Source: JAJPHT01 sp035526585 (GTDB lineage: Archaea; Thermoplasmatota; SW-10-69-26; JACQPN01; JAJPHT01). From it: a stretch of DNA of 64,000 nucleotides. How positions within the stretch are numbered: the stretch's first letter is position 1; each line of letters starts with the position of its first letter. The position numbers and the translations under genes were made by a program. The stretch spans positions 1 through 64,000 of the forward strand of contig DATLCC010000065.1 in assembly GCA_035526585.1 (NCBI GenBank), given 5' to 3'. This document shows, piece after piece, positions 1 through 6,628 of the stretch. The notes beneath the pieces are model-generated. The model was not told the DNA's origin. It did not search any database and was given only the letters and a program-made list of their open reading frames with translations.

Positions 1-1
1 G

Positions 2-1210
2 CACGGGCAGACCGCCGGGCGCCTCGCGGACCTCGTGAAGACGGGGCACCCGATCGACAAGGTCGACTTCATCATCCAGGGCGGGACGTTCACCGCGCGC
101 GACGAGGGCTATCAGCGCGAGTTCGTGAAGCGCGCGTTCGACGCCTGCAACGGGCGCGACTCCGAAAGCCTGGAGCAGGCGCAGCTCCGGAACGAGACGG
201 CGCGCTCGCGCATGATCGGCCTCACCATCGAGACGAAGCCCGACTGGGCGCTCGCGAAGGACGTCGACCTGTCGCTCGAGCTTGGATGCACGCGCTACGA
301 GCTCGGGGTGCAGACGGTCTTCGACGACATCCTGCGCGCGACGCACCGCGGGCACACGATGAAGGAGACCGTCGAGAGCTTCCAGGTCGTGAAGGATGCG
401 GGGCTGAAGCTCTGCGCGCACGTGATGCCCGGCCAACCGGGCTCGTCGTACGAGAAGGACCTCGAGACGTTCCGCCAGATGTTCTCCGACCCGCGCTTCG
501 CGCCGGACATGCTGAAGATCTACCCGACGCTTGTGATGCCCGGCACCGTCCTCTTCAAGCAGTGGGAGGCAGGCCGGTATCAGGCCGTGACGGAGGAGTA
601 CTGCGTGAATCTCCTCGCGGAGGCGAAGCGGATGGCGCCGCGGTGGCTCCGCATCCAGCGCATCGACCGCGACATCCCAAGCCCGCGCATCGCGGCGGGC
701 GTGAAGAAGCTGAATCTGCGCGAGCTCGTGCACGCGGAGCTCGCGAAGCAGGGCGCGAAATGCCAGTGCATCCGATGCCGGGAGGCCGGGCACATCGCGA
801 ACAAGGAGGAACGGCTCCCAGAGCGCGTGGTGCTCGTGCGGCAGGACTACGCGAGCGCGGGCGGGCGCGAGCACTTCCTCTCGTTCGAGGACGTCGAGCA
901 GGACATCCTCGTCGGGTTCGCGCGCTACCGCGTCCCCTCGCCGCGCGCGTATCGCCCCGAGGTCGCGGACGCGCTCCTGCTGCGCGAGCTCAAGGTCTTC
1001 GGGACCGAGGTCCCCATCGGGGAGGAGCCTTCGTTCGGCCTCCAGCAGCATCAGGGGTACGGCCGTCGGCTCGTCGAGGAGGGCGAGGCGCTCGCGCGCT
1101 CGCTGGGAAGCGCGCGCGTCGTCGTCACGGCGGGCGTCGGCGTGCGCGAGTACTACCGCAAGCTCGGGTACGAGCGCCTCGGGCCGTACATGGCGAAGGA
1201 CGTACGCTAG
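2..1210 (+). CDS. elp3: Elp3-type tRNA uridine carboxymethyl transferase, 5' truncated by window edge
   Basis: Elp3 makes the 5-carboxymethyl side chain on wobble uridine (U34) of tRNAs, using a radical-SAM domain and a GNAT acetyltransferase domain. The window opens inside the radical-SAM half: HGQTAGRL runs into GHPIDKVDFIIQGGTF, then IGLTIETKPDW and YELGVQTVFDDIL, all typical of Elp3. The Cys-rich linker KCQCIRCREAG lies mid-protein. The last ~120 residues are the GNAT domain, with the acetyl-CoA loop QQHQGYGRRLVEEGE and a C-terminal YYRKLGYERLGPYM. The start codon and the iron-sulfur CxxxCxxC motif lie upstream of base 1. The stop TAG overlaps the stop of the convergent toxin gene within CTAG. 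Identification is secure; only the N-terminus is unseen. Confidence 0.96.
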   Translation, partial: HGQTAGRLADLVKTGHPIDKVDFIIQGGTFTARDEGYQREFVKRAFDACNGRDSESLEQAQLRNETARSRMIGLTIETKPDWALAKDVDLSLELGCTRYELGVQTVFDDILRATHRGHTMKETVESFQVVKDAGLKLCAHVMPGQPGSSYEKDLETFRQMFSDPRFAPDMLKIYPTLVMPGTVLFKQWEAGRYQAVTEEYCVNLLAEAKRMAPRWLRIQRIDRDIPSPRIAAGVKKLNLRELVHAELAKQGAKCQCIRCREAGHIANKEERLPERVVLVRQDYASAGGREHFLSFEDVEQDILVGFARYRVPSPRAYRPEVADALLLRELKVFGTEVPIGEEPSFGLQQHQGYGRRLVEEGEALARSLGSARVVVTAGVGVREYYRKLGYERLGPYMAKDVR

Positions 1211-1566
1211 ACGCCGCGGATCTGATCGGGGCGGAGGCCAAGCTTCGCGAAGTCCTTCGGGTTCGTCGTCCAGAGGACGTCACCTTCGCGGACGTGCGCG
1301 GCGATCATGGCGTCGCGGGCGTGCTCGTCCCAGGCTTCATCCGTGATCGCGCTCACACCCAGGGCTTCTCGCACGCCGAAACTTTCTACCTCGATGTCCG
1401 CAGCAAAGAGGCGCGCCACGAAAGCATCGACATCCCGGTGATCGCGGCGCAGCTGGCGGACCCGCTCGACGAACGCCACTGCAGGTAGCACGAGCACCGC
1501 CTCGCGCGACAGCGCGTCGAGGAGCGATGGGTGGTAGAGCACTCCCGTGTCTAGGACCGCCCTCAT
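1207..1566 (-). CDS. PIN-domain toxin (VapC-like ribonuclease)
   Basis: This 119-residue protein has the size and acidic pattern of a VapC-type PIN ribonuclease. Asp6 sits in MRAVLDTGVLY, Glu34 in AFVERV, Asp85 in RDAMIAAH and Asp105 in TTNPKDF, which is where PIN domains place metal-binding acids. VapC toxins cut tRNA or rRNA; the target here is not visible. The ATG overlaps the end of the upstream antitoxin gene by four bases (1563-1566), so the two are translated as a coupled antitoxin-first pair. Its stop overlaps the elp3 stop. Family assignment is good; toxicity is inferred from the family and arrangement. Confidence 0.85.
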   Translation of the reverse strand: MRAVLDTGVLYHPSLLDALSREAVLVLPAVAFVERVRQLRRDHRDVDAFVARLFAADIEVESFGVREALGVSAITDEAWDEHARDAMIAAHVREGDVLWTTNPKDFAKLGLRPDQIRGV

Positions 1567-1853
1567 CGAAACCTCAGCTTCATCTTGAGGTCACGGGGCT
1601 CGGGCCCATCTTCCTCGGCCATCTGGATAAGCTGGGCCCACGCTTGCCGGCGTCGATCCTCTCGCTCCCAGAGCAGGATCCCCTCGCGCAGCACGTCGCT
1701 CTCTGTCTTGCCAGCCTCAGCGGCGATGCGCGCGAGTTGCGCCGCCTCGTCCTCGCTCATCCGCACTTTCTTCGTCACGCTGGACACGGGGCGCTTGGTG
1801 CGTGAGGTCCCTTTTCTTTCTTTTGCGGGCCTCACCCCACGTCGCGCCACCAT
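1563..1853 (-). CDS. Ribbon-helix-helix antitoxin of the VapBC-like pair
   Basis: A 96-residue basic protein whose central part (KKVRMSEDEAAQLARIAAEAG, then KTESDVLREGILLWEREDRRRQ) reads as a beta strand and two helices of a ribbon-helix-helix DNA-binding fold. The C-terminal third (WAQLIQMAEEDGPEPRDLKMKLRF) would be the toxin-binding tail. It precedes the PIN toxin and overlaps it by four bases. Starting at the ATG at 1853 puts a TATA-like box 25 bases upstream, giving a leaderless transcript. A perfect 12-bp palindrome abuts that box, so autoregulation is likely. An internal Met at residue 32 is a possible alternative start. Confidence 0.8.
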   Translation of the reverse strand: MVARRGVRPAKERKGTSRTKRPVSSVTKKVRMSEDEAAQLARIAAEAGKTESDVLREGILLWEREDRRRQAWAQLIQMAEEDGPEPRDLKMKLRFR

Positions 1854-1864
1854 GCGGCGATGTC

Positions 1865-1897
1865 TGTGGCCCGCTTCTTATAGATTTGTGGCCACAA
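1865..1897 (-). promoter_or_regulatory. Toxin-antitoxin promoter with palindromic operator
   Basis: Read on the minus strand, the perfect palindrome TTGTGGCCACAA (1886-1897) is followed directly by a TATA-like CTATAAG (about 1878-1884) and, 25 bases on, the antitoxin ATG. A further half-site TGTGGCC lies at 1865-1871. A dyad touching the TATA box is where an autorepressing antitoxin would bind. The palindrome and spacing are seen; the binding is inferred. Confidence 0.6.
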
Positions 1898-2353
1898 CTA
1901 GGGTTTTGGCTTGTGGTGGAACGGATCCGTGGAGCCGGCGCGCTGCACGATGAGGTTCGTGCTCACCGCCTTCGCGACGACCTTGCCCTCTTCGTTGAGG
2001 ATGTCGGCCACCGCATACGCGATGGTCTTCCCGCGCGTGTCGACGCGCGCGTGGCAGCGCAGACTTCCTTCGAACGCGGGGCGCAGGAAGTTCACTTTGT
2101 ATTCCACGGTCGTGAACGTCTCGTCGGGCGCGAGCGTGCTGATGACCGCGTAGCCCATCGCGGCGTCCGCGAGGTCGCCGAGGATCCCTCCGTGCACGGA
2201 GCCCATCGGGTTGTGGTGGCGCTCGTCCACGTCCATCGTGAACGTCGCGAGCCCGGGGCCCGCGCTCGCGAGCTTCATGCCGAGGAGCTTTGCGACGGGG
2301 GCCGGCTCCCTTGGGATGCGGAGCGTGTCCATGATCTGGTCGTCGACGGGCAT
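1898..2353 (-). CDS. PaaI-family hotdog thioesterase
   Basis: A 151-residue single hotdog domain. The signature HNPMGSVHGGILGDLADAAMGYA (split as HNPMGSVHGG and DLADAAMGYA) is that of PaaI/YbgC-like acyl-CoA thioesterases, where the Gly-Gly turn and the following acidic residue on the long helix bind and hydrolyse the thioester. YKVNFLRPAFEG and GKTIAYAVADI are the usual later strands. These enzymes act in the cytoplasm on acyl- or aryl-CoA esters; the substrate cannot be told here. The gene stands alone between the antitoxin promoter and the DJ-1-like gene. A TCAAAC box about 30 bases before the ATG could be its promoter. Confidence 0.87.
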   Translation of the reverse strand: MPVDDQIMDTLRIPREPAPVAKLLGMKLASAGPGLATFTMDVDERHHNPMGSVHGGILGDLADAAMGYAVISTLAPDETFTTVEYKVNFLRPAFEGSLRCHARVDTRGKTIAYAVADILNEEGKVVAKAVSTNLIVQRAGSTDPFHHKPKP

Positions 2354-2422
2354 GCTCGCGTGAGCTTCGGGTGCGGGTTTGACGCTTCCGTCTCTTCGCA
2401 GACCTTGCGCACTGAAGAAGGC

Positions 2423-2986
2423 TCAATCGATGTTCTGCCCGAACGCGAAGGGCTTCCACTCGCGCCCCAGCGCATGCGCGCCCCGCTCCCCGGCTGCGGC
2501 GCCATCCTGGTGCCCGACCCAGTGCAGCACGAGATCGACGAGCGCGTCGCCTGGGAAGCACGTGAGGAGCCGCCCGTCGGCGACGAGGCGCGCGTGCACG
2601 CTCGTCGCGCCGGCGAGGTCCGGCTCGCCGGGCATGCGCGCGATGCGGCGCTCCTCGGTGAGGCCTGCGGCCGCGAGCACGCGCACGCCCTCGCCCGCGG
2701 CGAGGGTGAAGTGACCGCGGCGCGCGCGGAGCGCCTTCGCGAGCGCGGCGTCGGCGAGCGCGCGCTTCACCTCGCCGCCGGGCACGACGACGGCCGCGGC
2801 GGGGGCGAGCGCCTCGTAGCCGAGGCGGTCGGGGACGAGGCGCGCGTTCTCCAGCGAGCGTACGAGGGCCTCCTGCGCGACGAGGTCGGCGGCGCGGCCG
2901 GAGGCGCGGAGGGCCGCGAGCGCGCCCAGCGCCTCGAACGCGCTCGCGCCTTCGTAGACGACGATGCAGACGGGCGCGGCGTCCAT
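2423..2986 (-). CDS. DJ-1/PfpI-fold protein lacking the nucleophile cysteine
   Basis: This 187-residue protein has the layout of the DJ-1/PfpI superfamily: an opening strand CIVVYEGASAFE, the VVVPGGEVKRAL strand-turn, and a nucleophile-elbow region followed by VLAAAGLTEERR. In active members that elbow carries a Cys (usual form A-x-C-x-G). Here it reads TLAAGEGVRVLAAAG with no Cys, so the protein is probably catalytically dead or works as a binding protein. The single Cys (LLTCFPGDA) is in the late strand. It follows a membrane-protein gene by 11 bases on the same strand, suggesting one transcript. Fold assignment is fairly secure; function is unknown. Confidence 0.7.
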   Translation of the reverse strand: MDAAPVCIVVYEGASAFEALGALAALRASGRAADLVAQEALVRSLENARLVPDRLGYEALAPAAAVVVPGGEVKRALADAALAKALRARRGHFTLAAGEGVRVLAAAGLTEERRIARMPGEPDLAGATSVHARLVADGRLLTCFPGDALVDLVLHWVGHQDGAAAGERGAHALGREWKPFAFGQNID

Positions 2987-2997
2987 GATGTCGCGCC

Positions 2998-3573
2998 TCA
3001 GTAGGAATCCGGGCGGCTCGCGGCCCAGAGGGCGCCGACGGCTCCGACGCCGGCGGAGAGGGCGAAGAGCGTCTGCAGCATGTCGCCCTGAGATTCGCTG
3101 GCGCGCGCGGCGTCGGTGACGCCTTCGCCGCCTGGCGTGAGGACGACGGTGAGGATCGCGAAGAGCAGCATGCCGGCGAGCGCGCCCGCGAGGAGGTAGC
3201 GCGGCGCGGGCTCGCGCTCCCACACGGCGGCGATCGTCGCGGCTGCGAGCATGATCGGCGAGACGAGGCCGATCCAGTAGATCACGTCGCCGAACATGTT
3301 GGGTGGGGCGAAGAAATAGCGCTCGCCGCCCTGGTTGATGGTGACAGACGTCGTGGCGACGAACGCGAGCGCGGAGAGGAGGAAGTAGACGATGAGGATG
3401 ATGCCGGCCCACTTGGGCATGTCGTCCTCCGCGAAGGCGAGGAGGACGCCGCCCGCGAACGCGAGCGCGAGGCCTCCGAGGATCAGGCTCGGGACCGCGA
3501 GCGTCGCGGCCATGGCGGCGAAGGCGAGGCCGAGGCCCGCGTAGCCTGCGCGCAGCATCGCCGTCCGGGTCAC
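2998..3573 (-). CDS. Integral membrane protein, unknown function
   Basis: A 191-residue hydrophobic protein with about five predicted membrane spans (residues roughly 8-28, 30-47, 53-74, 98-120, 128-147), a short loop with GGERYFFAPPNMFGD between spans three and four, and a final span near the C-terminus. I recognise no family. The GTG start gives MTRTAMLRAGYAG, and a CTTTCTACG stretch lies 25-30 bases before it. The DJ-1-like gene follows 11 bases after its stop, so the two probably share a transcript. Confidence 0.65.
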   Translation of the reverse strand: MTRTAMLRAGYAGLGLAFAAMAATLAVPSLILGGLALAFAGGVLLAFAEDDMPKWAGIILIVYFLLSALAFVATTSVTINQGGERYFFAPPNMFGDVIYWIGLVSPIMLAAATIAAVWEREPAPRYLLAGALAGMLLFAILTVVLTPGGEGVTDAARASESQGDMLQTLFALSAGVGAVGALWAASRPDSY

Positions 3574-3619
3574 GTCGACGCACGGGCCCTGGCCCGTAGA
3601 AAGGTTTTCGGAACTCCCC

Positions 3620-3832
3620 TTAGGTCGAGCTGGGGCGACCGCCGAAGAGCTTCTTGAGGAGTCCGCCGGTCGACTTGCCGCGGGCGAGCTGCTCCACCGA
3701 GAAGCGGTGGTCGCAGGCCGGACACCACGCCTTCTCTTCCCCGGGCATCCGGTTGCTCGACGGGGCGGGCTGGAGGATGTCTGCCCGGCAGTCGGGGCAC
3801 TTGGAGCCGAAGAAGTCGCGGATCGCGGTCAC
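3620..3832 (-). CDS. Small zinc-ribbon protein
   Basis: A 70-residue protein with two CxxC knuckles, KCPDC near residue 12 and WCPACDHRF near residue 37, the pattern of a zinc ribbon. The basic Gly-rich tail reads STGGLLKKLFGG. The GTG at 3832 was chosen because a TATA-like GTTTAAG ends 26 bases upstream, so the transcript would be leaderless; the longer in-frame extension to 3976 runs through that box. Such proteins usually bind nucleic acid or support transcription or ribosomes, but no specific role can be read. Confidence 0.65.
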   Translation of the reverse strand: MTAIRDFFGSKCPDCRADILQPAPSSNRMPGEEKAWCPACDHRFSVEQLARGKSTGGLLKKLFGGRPSST

Positions 3833-3857
3833 GGGCCCGTTTGGAGCGCTCTCGGGA

Positions 3858-3864
3858 CTTAAAC
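3858..3864 (-). promoter_or_regulatory. TATA-like box of the zinc-ribbon gene
   Basis: GTTTAAG on the minus strand, 26 bases before the GTG start at 3832; the spacing fits a leaderless archaeal transcript and decides the start. Confidence 0.55.
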
Positions 3865-3929
3865 AGATGCGAGACTCCCAACGTCCATCCGTGACACTTG
3901 CCGGCCGATTTATCTGAGAAAAGGAACGC

Positions 3930-3945
3930 GTAACCCGACGGTTAC
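3930..3945. promoter_or_regulatory. GTAACC-N4-GGTTAC dyad, copy 1
   Basis: Perfect inverted repeat GTAACC CGAC GGTTAC between rps10 and the zinc-ribbon gene, about 100 bases upstream of the latter. Three more copies occur in this window (15165, 49359, 58611). Confidence 0.6.
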
Positions 3946-4076
3946 GGATCTCAGGTGCGGGGCACGATCTCGACATGGACGTGTCCGCTGCGGCGGACCG
4001 CTCCGCGCGCGCCGCAGCGGGAGGACCCGCGCGGACAAGGCGAGCGCGCGCGACCTTGGTGAGGGGATCCGGAGGA

Positions 4077-4388
4077 TCAGGTCCTCAGAACGATCTCGAT
4101 GTTGACGGAGTCCGGGACCTGGATCCTCATGAGCTGCCGGAGCGCGCGCTCGTCGGCGGCGATGTCGATCAGGCGCTTGTGGATGCGCATCTGCCAGTGG
4201 TCGTACGTCTCCGAGCCGCTGCCGTTGGGCGCCTTGCGGACGGGGATCGTCAGGCGGCGCGTCGGGAGGGGGATCGGGCCGGCCATCTCGACGCCGGTGC
4301 GCTCCGCGATGGTCTTGATCTGCTGGGCGACGCCGTCGATCTTCTTGGGATCGTTGCCGGCGAGGCTGATGCGTGCCGTGTGGGCCAT
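4077..4388 (-). CDS. rps10: Small ribosomal subunit protein uS10 (30S S10)
   Basis: A 103-residue protein matching archaeal S10 end to end: ARISLAGNDPKKIDGVAQQI, GPIPLPTRRLTIPVRKAPNG, the conserved ETYDHWQMRIHKRLIDI loop, and a C-terminal PDSVNIEIVL strand. S10 sits in the 30S head and in bacteria also joins antitermination complexes. In many archaea it follows the EF-1 alpha gene; here no elongation factor gene adjoins it, and the upstream neighbour is the divergent terC. Start is the ATG giving MAHTARISL. No clear TATA box lies at the leaderless distance, so the promoter is probably further upstream in the 350-base gap. Confidence 0.96.
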   Translation of the reverse strand: MAHTARISLAGNDPKKIDGVAQQIKTIAERTGVEMAGPIPLPTRRLTIPVRKAPNGSGSETYDHWQMRIHKRLIDIAADERALRQLMRIQVPDSVNIEIVLRT

Positions 4389-4549
4389 GGGACTTCACTC
4401 CGCGAGTTCTCGGCCCTGGCCTGTGCGCCGCGATGACGACCAGGGGACCCGGGGGTCTTGATCGGCTCGGTGCGCTGCGGGGCGAGCGGTCTCGCTGGGT
4501 CCTGCGAAGCGGGAAGGCGTATATGTGCGTTTGCTGGCTGGATACGTTC

Positions 4550-4639
4550 CCTCGGGGCGGGATCCCGAGGGGGATGGGCGAGGGACGCTCATCGAGCGCT
4601 TCGTCCTCGACCGATCCCGACCCCTACCCTGTCCCGAGC
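4550..4639. repeat. Short-unit intergenic hairpin in the rps10-terC gap
   Basis: The gap 4389-4736 holds no gene. It contains a hairpin CCCTCGGG-N7-CCCGAGGG (4550-4572) and then degenerate GGGATGGGC/GAGGGACG units whose complement returns at 4603-4639 as CGTCCTCG ... CCCTACCCTGTCCC. A TATATG at 4519 could serve a leadered terC transcript. One of a family of such hairpins in this window. Confidence 0.55.
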
Positions 4640-4736
4640 GCGGCGCGGTGGACTCCTTCCGGAGCGGACAGGCGCTGGAAGGTTCCAGGCAACCTTTTCA
4701 GGGGAACATTCGGTGCGACGTTCGGCTCTGGCGTCC

Positions 4737-5555
4737 ATGGGTGTCTTCTCGTTCCTGACGGACTATCATTACGAGCCCTCCGACATCCTCGTCTTCTTCA
4801 CGCTCCTCATGCTCGAGGGGGTCCTGTCGTTCGACAACGCTGCGATCCTCGCCGCGATGGTGCGTCGCCTGCCCCAGGAGGAGCGGCGCAAGGCGCTCCT
4901 CTACGGTCTGGGCGGCGCGTACGTCTTCCGCTTCGCCGCGATCGTGTTCGTCGTCGTGATCATCCAGAACCAGTGGCTGAAGATCCTCGGCGGGATCTAC
5001 CTCCTCTACCTGATGATCAAGCATCTTGCGGACCGGTCGCCGCACGACATGGACGAGGTGCCGGGGATCGGGAAGAAGACGTTCCTGGGGCTCACGCCCT
5101 TCTGGAGCGTCGTCATCGCGGTGGAGCTCGCGGACATCGCGTTCGCGCTCGACCAGATCCTCGTGGCCGTCGGCCTCTTCGCTGAGCGCACGACCACGGG
5201 CAGCAAGGTCCTCCTCATCATCCTCGCGAGCTTCGTCGCGATCCTGCTCCTGCGCATCTCGGCGTACTACGTCGGGCGGCTGATGGACTGGTTCCCCAAG
5301 CTCGAGACGCTCGCGTACATCGCGGTGGGCTGGGTGGGTCTCAAGCTCATCCTCACCACGGGCGCGTACTACACGGACCTCTGGGGCTGGACGCAGGGAT
5401 GGCATGAGCACGGCTTGATCCACTTCATCGAGCTCAAGGAGGTGAGCGTCGCGGTGACGCTCAGCGTCATCGTCCTCCCCGTGCTCGTGAAGGCGTTCCT
5501 CGACTTCGTCGTGAAGCGGAAGGCCAAAGCGGACACGGTCTCACGAGAACCCTGA
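4737..5555 (+). CDS. TerC-family integral membrane protein
   Basis: A 272-residue TerC-family protein with about seven or eight membrane spans. The family's acidic signatures are present: LSFDNAAILAAMV in span one or two and ELADIAFALDQILVAVG near the middle, which place Asp residues inside the membrane. TerC proteins are linked to tellurite resistance and, in bacteria, to manganese export during protein secretion; the metal here is not known. The loop ADRSPHDMDEVPGIGKKTF is polar. The ATG at 4737 (MGVFSFLTDYHYEPSD) is preferred; a GTG at 4713 would add eight residues. A secreted hydrolase gene follows after 26 bases, possibly cotranscribed. Confidence 0.9.
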   Translation: MGVFSFLTDYHYEPSDILVFFTLLMLEGVLSFDNAAILAAMVRRLPQEERRKALLYGLGGAYVFRFAAIVFVVVIIQNQWLKILGGIYLLYLMIKHLADRSPHDMDEVPGIGKKTFLGLTPFWSVVIAVELADIAFALDQILVAVGLFAERTTTGSKVLLIILASFVAILLLRISAYYVGRLMDWFPKLETLAYIAVGWVGLKLILTTGAYYTDLWGWTQGWHEHGLIHFIELKEVSVAVTLSVIVLPVLVKAFLDFVVKRKAKADTVSREP

Positions 5556-5581
5556 CGCTCCCCGGCGGATTCTCCGCGCCG

Positions 5582-6556
5582 ATGCGCGCGCCCCTGGTCG
5601 CACTCGCCCTCTTCCTCGCCGTCGCCCCGGCCCCCTCGGCCGCGGCGAGCGTGAGCGATTACACCATCCTTGTCGATGGCGAGACGGCGCACGGCCTCCT
5701 CGCCGTCCCCGCGGGAGCGCCGCTGGGGCTCGTCGTCGTCTCGCACGGATACGGCCACAAGGCCGAGAGCCACCGCGGCCACCTGCAGCACCTCGCGGAC
5801 GAAGGCTACGTCGCCGTCGCGATGGACTTCCGCGGCGAGGGCATGCCGCTGCGCGCGGGCGCGGACGACACGCTCGCCGCGACGCACGCGCTCATCGCGC
5901 AGTACGCGCCCGACCTCGTCGTGCTCTACAGCGTGAGCATGGGGACGGCGGTCGCCTCGATGGTGCTCGCGGAGTCGGGCGGCGTCGACTGCTCTGCTGT
6001 CGACAAGTCGCAGCATCGCTGCGACGGCGTGTTCGACTACTGGGTCGACAACGAGGGGCTCGTCATGCTCCACGAGACGTGGGCCGGCGCGAGCGCCCTC
6101 GCCCCCACGGGCAACCCGACGGCGGTCGGCGCGGTCGCGGACATCGAGGCCGAGTGCGGCGGCTCGCCCATCGTGGCCCCGGATTGCTATCTCGAGCGCA
6201 GCGCCGTCATCCGCGCGCCCGAGTTCGTGGGACTCAAGGGCGCGATCCAGACGCACGGGCTCAACGACGGCCTCGTGCCGTACGATCAGGGGCGCGAGAT
6301 GCGCGCGGCGCTCGCGGCCATCGGCGTGCCCACCGAATTCTACACGGTGGCCACCTGTCCCCAGGGGTCCGAAGGGACGACCCTCACGGGCCACGCGGGC
6401 CAGGGAGGGCGCGGCGTCTGCGGCCACGGCACCGAGAGCAACGACGCACACACGCTCACCGAGCTGAGCTTCCGCCTGCTCGACGAGCTCCTGGGCGGCG
6501 CGGTGCCGCACGACGCCGAGCACATCGTGGACGGCACGCTGGGCACGCTCCCCTGA
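5582..6556 (+). CDS. Secreted alpha/beta-hydrolase
   Basis: A 324-residue exported hydrolase. Residues 1-23 form a signal peptide (hydrophobic LVALALFLAVAPAP, cleavage near SAAAS). The alpha/beta-hydrolase core shows VVVSHGYGHKAESH after the second strand, AMDFRGEGMP, and the nucleophile elbow YSVSMGTAVAS, where Ser-Met-Gly follows a Ser that replaces the usual first Gly. The acid is probably Asp in HGLNDGLVPYDQ and the base His in SNDAHTLTEL. Four Cys (DCSAVDKSQHRC, ECGG, CPQGSE, VCGHG) could form disulfides outside the cell. It lies 26 bases after terC with no TATA box of its own. Substrate unknown. Confidence 0.8.
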   Translation: MRAPLVALALFLAVAPAPSAAASVSDYTILVDGETAHGLLAVPAGAPLGLVVVSHGYGHKAESHRGHLQHLADEGYVAVAMDFRGEGMPLRAGADDTLAATHALIAQYAPDLVVLYSVSMGTAVASMVLAESGGVDCSAVDKSQHRCDGVFDYWVDNEGLVMLHETWAGASALAPTGNPTAVGAVADIEAECGGSPIVAPDCYLERSAVIRAPEFVGLKGAIQTHGLNDGLVPYDQGREMRAALAAIGVPTEFYTVATCPQGSEGTTLTGHAGQGGRGVCGHGTESNDAHTLTELSFRLLDELLGGAVPHDAEHIVDGTLGTLP

Positions 6557-6597
6557 ACGCGCGCCTTGGCGCGCCGGCGCGGTGCCCCTTCGCCAGG

Positions 6598-6605
6598 TAT
6601 TTAAA
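6598..6605 (+). promoter_or_regulatory. TATA box of the PAS histidine kinase
   Basis: TATTTAAA ends 24 bases before the GTG start at 6629, with no ribosome binding site between: the clearest leaderless promoter in the window. Confidence 0.7.
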
Positions 6606-6628
6606 CCGCTGCAACGCGAGCCGACAGC

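Noticed and set aside
3833..3976. N-terminal extension of the zinc-ribbon protein to 3976
   Set aside because: The extension crosses the TATA-like box and the GTAACC dyad and has no conserved features.
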